This document shows positions 24,975 through 34,201 of a stretch of 64,000 nucleotides of DNA, piece after piece. The number at the start of each line of letters is the position of its first letter. The first letter of the stretch is position 1. The notes under the pieces are model-generated. The model did no database searches, was not told the origin of the DNA, and worked only from the letters and a program-made list of their open reading frames with translations. The DNA is from Nesterenkonia ebinurensis (GTDB taxonomy: Bacteria > Actinomycetota > Actinomycetes > Actinomycetales > Micrococcaceae): the NCBI RefSeq assembly GCF_008711175.1, contig NZ_VWNF01000011.1:496001-560000 (forward strand), given 5' to 3'. The position numbers were made by a program, and so were the translations under genes.

Positions 24975-25649
24975 ATGAAGCGTTGTCAACACTGTGCTGA
25001 TCCTCTTTCCGGTGAGAAGCCGGACCAGAAGTACTGTGGCAGGAACTGCCGACAAGCTGCCTACCGAGTGCGACGTCGCCAAGGGCAGTCTGTTCCCCAG
25101 GAGGCTGTTGACGAAATCCAGCGGCTCAAGGACGAGCTAAGGAAGACCAAGGCATCACGGCGGTACTTCCAGGAGCAGGTTGAAGAGGCCCGCTACTATG
25201 CCCGGTTGCTGAAGGCGGACGTCCAAAGCGAACGGAATAAGCTCCGGTTTTTCCAGCAGGAGCAGACGGAATCCCCTTTTCTGAGAGTCCATCCCACCGG
25301 CGAGCTTACCGAGGCCAGTTATGCCTACGTGAAGAAGCACCAGCGGCGACGGGCCATGAAATACAGCCGGGCCGTGCCCTCTGCTGAGGAGAAAATGGTT
25401 GATCAGATTCTCAGCCGATGCGAGACGATACGCCAGATCATCGAGAACGCTGAGCTGCGCCTGGACGAGGTAAGGTCCAGTCTGGAGAGTGATTTGGACA
25501 AGGCAAAGGAATTGGCCCTCTGGCGGAACCAGGGCTTCGAGAACTTCGCTGACTGGTGGACAACAGTGCTGCGGATCAGCGCCGAGGAGAGCGACCTACC
25601 GCCCTGGTATGACTACCCGCTGAGCGAGGACTACCTCCCCTTCTGGTGA
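24975..25649 (+). CDS. Zinc-finger coiled-coil protein
   Basis: A 224-residue protein with an N-terminal treble-clef-like finger (CQHCADPLSGEKPDQKYCGR then NCRQAAYRVRRR; CxxC...CxxxC), followed by long charged coiled coils (about residues 35-105 and 130-200) and an aromatic, acidic C-terminus. Fingers of the YC..xCRQAAYR type recur in actinobacterial plasmid and phage genes and probably bind nucleic acid. The ATG at 24975 starts just before the finger; an upstream TTG frame from 24891 is less likely. Last gene of the early rightward block. Confidence 0.78.
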   Translation: MKRCQHCADPLSGEKPDQKYCGRNCRQAAYRVRRRQGQSVPQEAVDEIQRLKDELRKTKASRRYFQEQVEEARYYARLLKADVQSERNKLRFFQQEQTESPFLRVHPTGELTEASYAYVKKHQRRRAMKYSRAVPSAEEKMVDQILSRCETIRQIIENAELRLDEVRSSLESDLDKAKELALWRNQGFENFADWWTTVLRISAEESDLPPWYDYPLSEDYLPFW

Positions 25650-26094
25650 CAAGAACCCTGCCTGAACTTCGACCAACCGATGAGGTGAGTGTCGTTGGGG
25701 CGGGTTGATAGAGGAGAAATGCCCATCTGCCCCGGGAACATAGGCGCGTTCGAAGTCGCTCTTTCCCTGCCAGAAAGAGACCCCCGCAGGCGCTGCGTCC
25801 AGTTCGCCCGGTTGGCGATCACGGAGGATGAGCGCACCACCGTTAGGGCGCCAGGCCGAGGAGCCCGGGGTCCTCGGAAACCCGAAGTGGAGAAGACCGG
25901 ATGCAAGCCTGGGGCAACTCACCATGCCTGTCAGCCGTCACTCCTCATAACTTAATGCATCATCGGCTCAGCAAAGAGATCTTCGGTGGATAGAAGTCTC
26001 GATGTCCGAGCTGCGCGCTAGGATCAGGCCAATGAGGCTCATGGGCCTCGCTCAGGCTTATGCCGCCACAGGGAATAACGGCAGGGGACAACAC
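25650..26094. other. Gap with no supported gene
   Basis: These 445 bp contain short open frames on both strands, but none has a ribosome site with convincing composition, coupling or recognisable protein sequence. I see no clear terminator or tandem repeat. It separates the early block from the lipoprotein gene. Confidence 0.5.
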
Positions 26095-26973
26095 GTGATT
26101 GCTCGCACCAGCACCACCGCCACATTGAGTCTGGTTGCACTGCTGGCACTGACGGCCTGCGACGGCGACAATGCCGAATCCGGAGCCGCACCAGACAATG
26201 GCGCTGAAGACACAACTACCGAAGAGTCCGCAGACGACGAAGAGCAGACATCTGTTGCATCAGAAGCTGATGACGCCGACGAGGACGATCCAGAGGAAGA
26301 TGGAGATGTCCCCCAAGGTGAAAGCCTTCCCAATACTCCCCAGGCCTACACAGCCATCACAATCGTTGGTGACGAGAGCGCACTGCCGGAGGGTGAAGAC
26401 GGTGAAGTATCTGTCGTCGCGATCAGCGAACCTGACGGGAACACTTCATTTCCATTCATCGTGCACAACAGGACCGGACAGACAGTCTCACGCGTAGAGG
26501 TCAGCGGCCGAGCTTTGGGTCCTGAAGGAGAGACTCTGGGAACTGGCTCTTCGCATTCCGTTGATCCGAACGTGATCCCTCCTGGCGGCTACGGATTCGG
26601 GTACGTCTACGTCGATTCATCGGATTGGGACCTCCCTGCTGGATCTGAAATTCCAGACCTACGCGTGAAGTACACCGAAGGACTTGGATCGTTCGAGAAC
26701 ATCATCACCCTGGACATCGACAACTTTGAGCAGCTTCCCAGTGGAGACCTAACTGGTGATGTCGTCAACCCCCATGACGTCACCGTCACTGGGCCGATCA
26801 GCGTAGACATAGTCTGCCTCTCAGATGGCGGTCGAGTAACAGATGATCGGAGCTTCACTGACAGTGACGAAGTCGATCCCGGTGACTACACCACCTGGAC
26901 TATCTCCTCCTACGGGGGATCGTCTGAGTGTGTGGTGAGGCTGCTCAGCGCCAGCGGCTACGACATGTGGTGA
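26095..26973 (+). CDS. Acidic lipoprotein, unknown
   Basis: A 292-residue exported lipoprotein. Signal peptide MIARTSTTATLSLVALLALT ends in the lipobox LTAC, so Cys22 or thereabouts should be lipidated. A 60-residue linker made almost only of D, E, A, T and S follows, then a compact beta-rich domain (about residues 85-290) with two Ig-like or DUF-type halves. AGGGGA sits 7 bases before the GTG at 26095; the longer frame from 26002 would bury the signal peptide and is rejected. Surface exposure could mean exclusion, adhesion or phage-receptor masking; none is shown. Confidence 0.82.
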   Translation: MIARTSTTATLSLVALLALTACDGDNAESGAAPDNGAEDTTTEESADDEEQTSVASEADDADEDDPEEDGDVPQGESLPNTPQAYTAITIVGDESALPEGEDGEVSVVAISEPDGNTSFPFIVHNRTGQTVSRVEVSGRALGPEGETLGTGSSHSVDPNVIPPGGYGFGYVYVDSSDWDLPAGSEIPDLRVKYTEGLGSFENIITLDIDNFEQLPSGDLTGDVVNPHDVTVTGPISVDIVCLSDGGRVTDDRSFTDSDEVDPGDYTTWTISSYGGSSECVVRLLSASGYDMW

Positions 26974-27052
26974 CCTGTGACCGAATGCTCGCTCATATAT
27001 ACGGCCATCGGATCCGACTAACACAGCTTGACAACTGAGGAGGGTTTTACCA

Positions 27053-27346
27053 GTGGGCCTTTTTGATTTTCTTTTGAAGAAGGAAGAGAGCTGGGAGGAG
27101 AGCGATGCTTACACCGGGGAGACGCCACCGTGCCCTGATTGCGGAACTCCCCTGACAAAAAGGTACGTCTACTCTGGTATGTACTGTTCAAGTTGCTGGT
27201 CCGGTCTCCGGGACGAAGATGACGAGGAAAGTGACGACGGCGACGCATTGAGTGTCTACGATGCCGCTCAGATTTGGGTTTCGAACGGCAAGGATGAAGA
27301 CTACATGTTTGGCTACTCAAGGGATGAGCTCGAGAACGCGCTCTGA
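27053..27346 (+). CDS. Small zinc-ribbon protein
   Basis: A 97-residue acidic protein with a CPDCG...CSSC zinc ribbon at about residues 25-46, flanked by aspartate/glutamate-rich segments. GAGGAGG lies 8-9 bases before the GTG start. It is too small for an enzyme; a protein- or nucleic-acid-binding adaptor is plausible. It sits between the lipoprotein and the single-helix membrane protein, all rightward. Confidence 0.75.
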   Translation: MGLFDFLLKKEESWEESDAYTGETPPCPDCGTPLTKRYVYSGMYCSSCWSGLRDEDDEESDDGDALSVYDAAQIWVSNGKDEDYMFGYSRDELENAL

Positions 27347-27452
27347 GCGATGGGTTCTTAGGATGCCGACCAGTCCAAGGAGAGCGAGCCCAGCGTGGTC
27401 ACTGCCGTAGCTGTACGCTTGAGCCAAATAGCTGACAAGGGAGGTCAGGGAC

Positions 27453-27836
27453 GTGAGTAACCTCGGTGACTACCAGGACTTCGTTACCATCGCTAAGAAA
27501 GTTGGCGGACCCAAGAATCTAGTTGGGCTGGTCCTAAGCGTAGGCGCATGCGCGGGGTTGGGCATAGGTTATGCCTACGGACGTTCGACCAAAGCCCGTA
27601 TCAAGCAGACGGCTCCTTGCCTCGGTAGGAGAAAGCTCTTCGCGGTCACCGCCGACGCCGAGGATCCGTCGTCCGGCCTTGCGGTCCGGGAAGGCGACTC
27701 CTATAGAGTGCTCGAAGCCGATGGTGAGGCCATTCAAATCCAAGTCATCGGAGATGAGAACAATCCCTACTTCGTGTCGCAGGGGTTCCTGGCATCGATC
27801 TCGGATTTTCCGAAGACCGATGACGTCACCGACTAA
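27453..27836 (+). CDS. Single-helix membrane protein, unknown
   Basis: A 127-residue protein with one membrane helix (about residues 22-42, NLVGLVLSVGACAGLGIGYA) and a C-terminal soluble beta-rich domain (FAVTADAEDPSSGLAVREGD onward). GGGAGG lies about 9 bases before the GTG start. No family recognised. With the lipoprotein and the zinc-ribbon protein it forms a small rightward group that might act at the envelope. Confidence 0.7.
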   Translation: MSNLGDYQDFVTIAKKVGGPKNLVGLVLSVGACAGLGIGYAYGRSTKARIKQTAPCLGRRKLFAVTADAEDPSSGLAVREGDSYRVLEADGEAIQIQVIGDENNPYFVSQGFLASISDFPKTDDVTD

Positions 27837-28038
27837 GGTCCCCTTTCCCAGTTACCCGAGAATTTGGCAGCAGGTGAGTTGGCCCTCGCTCCGCCTCTTG
27901 CTAGGACGCGCATCTGAGGTTTAGCGACTTCGTTCATTTGTGAAGAGGACTGGGCAGCCTGCCGTAGCGTTACTTCTGCGCACTTTGTCCACGATGTGCA
28001 CACTTGGTGCCAGAGGTGTGTCGTAAATATCAGGACTT

Positions 28039-28333
28039 GAACATCCTTGGATCGTCGAACGTCCTTCTGAGGGTTCTAGAACATCTTGAGGTCTCTTTCT
28101 GTGGTCGTAGAAGACGGTAGGCGTGGTTATTGAGGAGTCGTGCGCTTATGAGGCGGGCTGGGGACTCGATGTGAATGTCAGTCCTAGACTGGACTGTAGG
28201 TCTAGGGGACCGGGCCTGGACTGAAGCGGAACTGGGACTGAGTCCATGTGGACTGGGCCAGAGCCGTGGCCTGGACTCAGACGGGGCCGGTCTGGAGAGG
28301 ACTAGGGCCATGAACGGTCACGAAAGTTGGACT
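28039..28333. repeat. Two families of short direct repeats in a gene-free region
   Basis: The gap 27837-28413 holds no supported gene. It contains three GAAC(A/G)TC(C)TT units at 28039, 28057 and 28079, then five exact TGGACT units (28190, 28217, 28249, 28272, 28328), mostly as CTGGACTG, plus GGGACT/AGGACT variants and one inverted copy at 28241. Such density is typical of iterons or binding arrays. Confidence 0.65.
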
Positions 28334-28413
28334 GGTCCCTGGGCTGGAGTAAATGACTAGCTGCTGCCACAGGGTAGTGGGTGTCGCGCTAGGCACTATG
28401 AATCTGAGTCGCT

Positions 28414-29280
28414 TCAGTGGTGCGTTGCGCTGGCGAGACACCTATGGAGGCCAGGAGTCACGAATGGGCAGATTTCAGATCCCGGCTGCGGAAGATTCGG
28501 AAGTGCTTCGAGAAGATACTCACCAGGAGCATGCCTGGGGTCGAGCCATCTGGCTAGGACTAGAACTGTGACCGAGCGAGCCCCAGCACGTTTCAGAGCA
28601 GTGGCACCCGACTGAGCATGACTGCCGGAGACCCAGGTGTCCTCCACGAGCAAGATGTCTTCGCCGGGGTCGATTCTTTCGGCGCTGAACAACTCAGGGT
28701 CGACGACGCCGCGTTGCTTTCCTCCTGCCGTCGTGGAGGGCCCTCGGTAGCTGAGGAGTTCTTGGACCTGGGTGGGCAACGGGAGCCTTCGCAACACTCG
28801 GGTCACAAGTTCCAGGAGCGGACTTGGCTGTCCAGGCTTTTGGGTTGAGGGGATCACGGTGACACATTCCGGCGAGGTACCAGTGTTGGACTGCAGACAT
28901 GGCCAGTGGTCTCGGAGGGTTACGTAGAGAACGGAGGCCAACCCCGCGAAAGCAATGTTGTCATTGGGCCCACCGAGGCGGGGATCCTTATAGTTCCACA
29001 TGTCACGTGAGGTTTGGTCCCGTCCAGATACGGCATACAGCAACGGGAAGATACCGTCAGCAAGACCGTGCTGCTCTACTCGCTGGCCATGCCTGTAGCC
29101 CCAACACGGTGCGCAGAGTTCGTATCGCTCGTTGACTTCAGAGAACCCGATCAGGAGTCCCACTGCGCCGCGACAACTCTTACAGACCGGCAAATCCGGT
29201 TGAAGCGCAGCAGAGCGAAGGTGAGTTTGCGCTGCGAGGAACTCATCGACAGACTCATCGAAGCCCTGCTCCGGACTCAT
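28414..29280 (-). CDS. Phosphoribosyltransferase-fold protein, ShosT/ComF-like
   Basis: A 288-residue cytoplasmic protein. A CKSC...CAPC zinc ribbon near the N-terminus (about residues 33-60) precedes a type I PRTase domain whose PRPP loop reads ILLVEDTWVSGSHAQSGATA (about residues 209-228). This is the ComF architecture, but the gene is in a mobile element and overlaps a dprA-like gene by 4 bases. As I recall, the anti-phage toxin-antitoxin pair ShosTA combines a PRTase protein (ShosT) with a DprA homologue (ShosA); this pair fits that description. The PRTase would be the toxic effector. That is inference; true ComF function is unlikely here. Confidence 0.78.
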   Translation of the reverse strand: MSPEQGFDESVDEFLAAQTHLRSAALQPDLPVCKSCRGAVGLLIGFSEVNERYELCAPCWGYRHGQRVEQHGLADGIFPLLYAVSGRDQTSRDMWNYKDPRLGGPNDNIAFAGLASVLYVTLRDHWPCLQSNTGTSPECVTVIPSTQKPGQPSPLLELVTRVLRRLPLPTQVQELLSYRGPSTTAGGKQRGVVDPELFSAERIDPGEDILLVEDTWVSGSHAQSGATALKRAGARSVTVLVLARWLDPRHAPGEYLLEALPNLPQPGSEICPFVTPGLHRCLASATHH

Positions 29281-30221
29281 GCGAACAGCCGAGTGCCTCT
29301 CTCATGGATCTCGGCGAAGTGAAGTGCCAGCTCAGCTGCTTGCTGCGGACTGTGGGCGACTTTTGCCAGCCCGTTGGCGGCGTAGTCCTGACCCCACGTT
29401 GTCTCACGTTCCACCTGTGTAGAGATAATGAGGCCGCGGGAGTGCCCGATAGCTGCTCGGGCCTGATGCCTAGTACCGGATTTTTCCTGTGCTGAGATCA
29501 CGATGGTCGCAAGACCATAGGCAGACATCACTTGGTTCCGCATGGGAAAGGCGAACTTCGCGCCGGAGAAGTCGGGCTCGAACTGAGAGAGCACCAACCC
29601 GGTGTTGGCGATCTGCCCTCGCAGCTTCTGATGCGACGCCGGGTAGGTGTGTTCAAGCCCTGTGCCCATGACCGCCACCGTTCGGCCATGAGTCTCTAGC
29701 GCTGCGCAGTGAGCAGCAGCATCAACCCCGGCTGCGAGCCCTGAGGCGACCGTCAGGCCCCGGGACACAAGCTCTTGGGCTGTGGCTGCTGCCTGTTCCA
29801 GCACTTCCGGTGTTGCTCTTCGGGATCCGACTACCGACACCGCAGTGTCGTTCGGCACGATGTCACCTTGGTAGTAGAGCAGAGCTGGGGCCTCCCGGGC
29901 ATTGCGCAGATGACGCGGATAGGCGGTATCGAGGATGGAAAGCACGTTGAAACCATGAGACCGCCATCGCCGGAGATCCTGGTAGGCGCGTTCGACCTCG
30001 AGCTCTAGCTCCGGGTCGATCAGTGTTGTGCCAAATAGAGTCTCCAGCAGGTAATCGATACCTTCCTGCTGAAGCATCTGGACGCGCTCGGGCTGAGTCA
30101 GGGGGTGGTTCTTGCGCATTGCTACGAGAATCTTGATGATCGTCTCATCATCGACTCCCCTGGCTCCTGCGCGGAGTGCAACTGTGCTTGGCTCCATCTT
30201 CAACATCATACGATCCATCAT
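29277..30221 (-). CDS. DprA/Smf-like protein, ShosA-like
   Basis: A 314-residue Rossmann-fold protein of the DprA/Smf family. After a 110-residue helical N-terminal part comes VSVVGSRRATPEVLEQAAAT, then SGLAAGVDAAAHCAALETHG and VMGTGLEHTYPASHQ, the standard DprA core that binds single-stranded DNA. The C-terminal winged helix of canonical DprA seems absent. The gene starts the leftward operon and is coupled to the PRTase gene. In a mobile element with no competence genes, an antitoxin/DNA-sensor role as in ShosTA is more likely than natural transformation. Only 79 bp separate it from the divergent MmeI-like gene. Confidence 0.85.
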   Translation of the reverse strand: MMDRMMLKMEPSTVALRAGARGVDDETIIKILVAMRKNHPLTQPERVQMLQQEGIDYLLETLFGTTLIDPELELEVERAYQDLRRWRSHGFNVLSILDTAYPRHLRNAREAPALLYYQGDIVPNDTAVSVVGSRRATPEVLEQAAATAQELVSRGLTVASGLAAGVDAAAHCAALETHGRTVAVMGTGLEHTYPASHQKLRGQIANTGLVLSQFEPDFSGAKFAFPMRNQVMSAYGLATIVISAQEKSGTRHQARAAIGHSRGLIISTQVERETTWGQDYAANGLAKVAHSPQQAAELALHFAEIHERGTRLFA

Positions 30222-30300
30222 GCCTCCTGCCTATGACATGTACCGGCACCTATATCCGCACGGACCCCGTGAACTCCCTACCTGTGTGTAACCTGAACGC

Positions 30301-33111
30301 ATGGACAAAGCGCGCAGCTTCGAGGAGATCTACCGGCAGGTGGACCGGTTCGTGCTGGACTGGAAGGACGCCGCAGGCGATGAACGCCAGCAGGCCCAGA
30401 TGTTCGTCCGGGATCTGCTTCAGGTCTACGGGCTCACCGACTCTCGCGCTGCGCTCTACGAGCACCGGGCTAAGCGCACCTCTACTGGCAGGCAGGGCTA
30501 CATCGACGCCTTGGTCCCGGGCATCCTGGCGGTGGAGATGAAGTCTGCCGGCGAGGATTTGGCCAAGGCTGAGGCCCAGGCCCTGGACTATCTGCATGAT
30601 CTTCCCGATGCGGAGTTTCCTGACTGGGTGCTGACCAGTGACTTCGTGCGCTTCCGTCTGCTGAATCTGAAGACCGGCTCCGACGACGCCGCAGTTGAGT
30701 GGGAGCTGGAGAACTTCCGTGATCACGCAGAAAAGTTGGCATTCCTGGCCGGCTACGGCCACCGAATACTGAGCTTCGAGGAGCGCGAGGCCGCCTCCAT
30801 CAAGGCTGCCCAGCTGATGGCCTCCCTCTACGAGGGGCTGGCAGAGTCCGGGTTTAACGAGCATACCTCATCGGTATTCATGGTCCGGTGCCTGTTCATG
30901 CTTTACGCCGACGACACCGCCCTTTGGGGTGAACGAGACCTGTTCTTGGAGTTCTTGGAGAACCGGACCGAGGAATCAGGGAATGACCTTGGTCCGATGC
31001 TGGCTCAGCTGTTCCAAATGCTGAAGACTCCCCCGGAACGGCGGCCACGCAATCTCACCGGGCTGTTGGCCAGGTTCCCGTATGTCAACGGCGGACTCTT
31101 TGAAGAAGACGTGGCAATCCCGTTCTTCGACTCGGATATGCGCCGCCGCTTGATTGAAGCCTGTTACTTCAATTGGTCAGCGATCAGCCCTGCGATCTTC
31201 GGCTCCTTGTTCCAGGCGGTGAAGGACAAGGCCGCGCGACGCAGTCTGGGGGCTCACTACACCACGGAGCGGAACATCCTGCGGGTGATCCGGCCAATGT
31301 TCCTCGACGAACTGCACGAGGAGTTCGAAGCAAAGAAAGACTCCGTGCGTGGGCTCCGGAATCTACGTGAACGTCTGGGTGAGATGCACTTCTTTGACCC
31401 GGCGTGCGGTTGCGGGAACTTCCTGATTATTGCCTACCGAGAAATGCGCTCGTTGGAGCTGCGCATCATCGAACGCATCCAAGAACTCGAGGCTGGCCGG
31501 AAGTCGAAGTCTGTTCTGGATGAGGGGCTGTTCTTCACCGGGGATCAGATCATGGTCCAGGCCAGGCAGTTCCACGGCATCGAGATCGAAGACTGGCCTG
31601 CTCGTATCGCGGCCACCGCACTGCATCTGGTGGAGCACCAGGCCAACCAGGAGATGCAGGCCCGCCTCGGCGCAGCACCACAGCTGCTGCCACTGGACAA
31701 GGTCGAGACCATCCACACCGGCAACGCCCTCCGGATGGACTGGACTGAAGTCATCGAACCTAGCGAAAACGTCTACATTCTCGGCAACCCACCGTTCCTG
31801 GGTGACAACACCCGTGAGGCAGACCAGCTGGATGATCTCAAGGATGTCTGGGGCCGTGACTACACAGTTTCCCGGATGGACTATGTCACCGGGTGGTATA
31901 AGAAAGCCGTCGACTACTTCGGGACAGGCGACGGCACCTGGGGTTTCGTGTCAACCAACTCGATCGTCCAGGGCGATCAGCCGGCACGCCTGTTCAAGCC
32001 GATCTTTGAGGCTGGGTGGCAGATCAAGTTTGCGCACCGCACCTTTGCCTGGACTTCGGAGGCACCTGCGGCAGCGGCAGTGCACTGCACCATTATTGGC
32101 TTCACGAAACGGCCAATCCAGCGCCGATTGTTCATTTACACCGAACTGCGTGGCGAGCCCGTTGAGGAGAAGCCGCAAAGTATCAATGCATATCTGGTCG
32201 ACGGGCCGAATGTGCTGGTGGAGAAAGCGTCCAAACCCATTTCCCCTCACATTGAGAAGACAGCTTACGGTTCCAAACCCACCGACGACGGCAACCTCAT
32301 CGTCGAACTTGAAGACTACGAGGAGGTCGCTGCTGACCCCATCGCAGCCAAGTACCTTCACCCCTACGTCGGAGCCCGAGAGCTCATCCATAAGGAGGAC
32401 CGCTGGTGCCTCTGGCTCGAAGACCTCGACCCCCAGGACTTGGCCAGGTCGCCCATCCTGAAGACACGAGTCGAAGCTGTCCGAGAGTTCCGCGCAGCCT
32501 CCAGAGCAGCCTCTACCAGGGATTTCGCCCGCTACCCCCATCTCTTCCGGCAACGAATGAAATATTCGGAGCCGTACCTTGGCATCCCGATTCACGTCTC
32601 CGAGACCCGGCATTACTACCCTGTCGCGCACTTTGGCCCAGCGGTCATCTGCAGCAACGCGAATTTCACGGCTCCGGACGCCACCGGGTTCCAGTTCGCG
32701 ATCATGTCTTCGTCAATGTTCATCACCTGGCAGAAAACTGTAGGCGGACGCATCAAGTCTGACCTTCGTTTCGGCTCAACACTTTCCTGGTACACGGTGC
32801 CGCTCCCCGACGTCCCGGACGACCTCCGGGCTGCGATCATCTCCGCCGGCCAGGGTGTCCTCGAAGCCCGCGATCGGTACCCAGAACGGTCTCTTGCGGA
32901 CCACTACAACCCGTTGGTGATGGACCCCGCACTGATCAAAGCGCACGACAAACTTGACGCCGTCGTCGACCGTGCCTTCGGAGCGACCCGCACCTGCCAG
33001 TCCGAGAAGAAACGTCAAGAGATCCTCTTCACCCGCTACGCCGAAATGATCCGAATCAAAAGATTTCTAGATTTTGGTCCAGAAGACCAAGTAAGGACGG
33101 CAAGTGACTGA
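30301..33111 (+). CDS. MmeI-type (IIL) restriction-methylation enzyme
   Basis: A 936-residue single-chain restriction enzyme and adenine methyltransferase. The N-terminal nuclease has D69-x9-E79-x-K81 (GYIDALVPGILAVEMKSA), the same spacing as MmeI. A helical spacer follows, then the methyltransferase with motif I DPACGCGNFLI (about residue 366), an NPPF motif IV (about 495), a target-recognition region (about 620-830) and the C-terminal helical domain. Such enzymes methylate one strand of a non-palindromic site and cut about 20 bp away. All catalytic motifs look intact. Translation is coupled to the next gene by an 8-bp overlap. Recognition sequence cannot be read by eye. Confidence 0.93.
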   Translation: MDKARSFEEIYRQVDRFVLDWKDAAGDERQQAQMFVRDLLQVYGLTDSRAALYEHRAKRTSTGRQGYIDALVPGILAVEMKSAGEDLAKAEAQALDYLHDLPDAEFPDWVLTSDFVRFRLLNLKTGSDDAAVEWELENFRDHAEKLAFLAGYGHRILSFEEREAASIKAAQLMASLYEGLAESGFNEHTSSVFMVRCLFMLYADDTALWGERDLFLEFLENRTEESGNDLGPMLAQLFQMLKTPPERRPRNLTGLLARFPYVNGGLFEEDVAIPFFDSDMRRRLIEACYFNWSAISPAIFGSLFQAVKDKAARRSLGAHYTTERNILRVIRPMFLDELHEEFEAKKDSVRGLRNLRERLGEMHFFDPACGCGNFLIIAYREMRSLELRIIERIQELEAGRKSKSVLDEGLFFTGDQIMVQARQFHGIEIEDWPARIAATALHLVEHQANQEMQARLGAAPQLLPLDKVETIHTGNALRMDWTEVIEPSENVYILGNPPFLGDNTREADQLDDLKDVWGRDYTVSRMDYVTGWYKKAVDYFGTGDGTWGFVSTNSIVQGDQPARLFKPIFEAGWQIKFAHRTFAWTSEAPAAAAVHCTIIGFTKRPIQRRLFIYTELRGEPVEEKPQSINAYLVDGPNVLVEKASKPISPHIEKTAYGSKPTDDGNLIVELEDYEEVAADPIAAKYLHPYVGARELIHKEDRWCLWLEDLDPQDLARSPILKTRVEAVREFRAASRAASTRDFARYPHLFRQRMKYSEPYLGIPIHVSETRHYYPVAHFGPAVICSNANFTAPDATGFQFAIMSSSMFITWQKTVGGRIKSDLRFGSTLSWYTVPLPDVPDDLRAAIISAGQGVLEARDRYPERSLADHYNPLVMDPALIKAHDKLDAVVDRAFGATRTCQSEKKRQEILFTRYAEMIRIKRFLDFGPEDQVRTASD

Positions 33112-34201
33112 AAGTGGCCACACACAGGATGGCTCCCCGCAGACCGAAGCGTTTATTTTCGGCATCCCGAAGAAAGAGGACCTTGACGCTGCCCGACTTT
33201 CTGAGTTTTTGGAGAATCTCGGGCGAGACCGGCGTGAACCGATTCAGGCACACCTCGCGGATAGGTCTGAGTTCCAGGAGCGACTAGAGAATTACTACCA
33301 GGACGGCTTGGAAGAGCTGGATCTTCTGTACCTTATGGCAATTGAAGCGGCTTCATGGGGGCACGAAGTCATCGAAAAAGCTCTTGGTAATGACCTTGAG
33401 GAGACTCAGTACCTGAGGTACTACGATGTCCAACGTGGACTCGCTGCGAGATGTTTAAAGACACACGCAGAGGTGTCTTGGCTTCTCCGGGGTGGTCACT
33501 CTGATGGTGCCGCTGCGAGAACTCGCACGATCCTTGAGATTTTCGCAGTGACTCGCACTCTTGCAGAGCACGGCTCCCCTGAGGGAGATCATCCAGAGCT
33601 AGTTGAGCGATACTTGGTGCACCGCGAAGTCTTTGGCTTCCAGACCATCAGCGCAATCAAGTCTAGCGGAATACTTGACGACTCTGAGAAGTCTCTCTCG
33701 GATGAGCGCGTCTCTCGTGTTAAAAAACAACGAGACCTGCTGATTCTTGAGTATGGAAAAGAGTTCTCCAGTGCCTGCGGCTGGGCTGCGCCCCTATTCC
33801 CTGGCCAGCGCAGAATAGGGTATGGCGATCTCATCAAGCGAGTAATGCCAGAGCTTCCCGTCTTTTACAACATTACGAGTGCCCCTCTGCATGCTGGGTC
33901 CGATGGGCTCCACGACACTCTGGCAGTCCGGGAACACGAAGCTGCTCTTGTAGCCGGCCCCACAAATTTGGGACTTGCGCTTCCAGCCACTATTGCCTCC
34001 GCACTCTTAGTAAGTCAGCTACAAGCCGTAGTCCCTCACCTTGTGCGAACATCAAGCGTCAACGAGGACTGGGGAGGTTATTTCCTGGTCGCCCTAGAAC
34101 TTGCTGCGAAGAAGGTCAGTGACCGTATGTTCGAAGGCGAAGAGCGCGTCAAAGAAGCAGAAGAGAAATTCCAGTCCGAGCGCCGACAGGAGGACGCGTG
34201 A
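33104..34201 (+). CDS. DUF5677-like helical protein
   Basis: A 365-residue, mainly helical soluble protein with a GTG start inside the end of the MmeI-like gene. RTRTILEIFAVTRTLAEHGS and ITSAPLHAGSDGLHDTLAVR carry the R..(E) and late H features seen in DUF5677 proteins, a group with HEPN-like character. The C-terminus is a charged coiled coil. A/T-ending codons are more frequent than in the chromosome. Strict coupling to a restriction enzyme suggests an accessory or second-line abortive role; this is inference, and no RNase motif is proven. Confidence 0.75.
   Translation: MTESGHTQDGSPQTEAFIFGIPKKEDLDAARLSEFLENLGRDRREPIQAHLADRSEFQERLENYYQDGLEELDLLYLMAIEAASWGHEVIEKALGNDLEETQYLRYYDVQRGLAARCLKTHAEVSWLLRGGHSDGAAARTRTILEIFAVTRTLAEHGSPEGDHPELVERYLVHREVFGFQTISAIKSSGILDDSEKSLSDERVSRVKKQRDLLILEYGKEFSSACGWAAPLFPGQRRIGYGDLIKRVMPELPVFYNITSAPLHAGSDGLHDTLAVREHEAALVAGPTNLGLALPATIASALLVSQLQAVVPHLVRTSSVNEDWGGYFLVALELAAKKVSDRMFEGEERVKEAEEKFQSERRQEDA

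Noticed and set aside
25596-25955. Overlapping short frames on both strands in the 25.65-26.09 kb gap
   Set aside because: Neither has a ribosome site, neighbour coupling or protein-like composition, so I left the gap empty.
28170-28335. CRISPR array
   Set aside because: The repeats are only 6-8 bp and irregularly spaced, and no cas genes are present in the window.
29277-30221. Natural-competence dprA
   Set aside because: It sits in an integrative element beside a PRTase gene, with no comEC or comEA gene nearby and no C-terminal winged helix, so a defence role is favoured.
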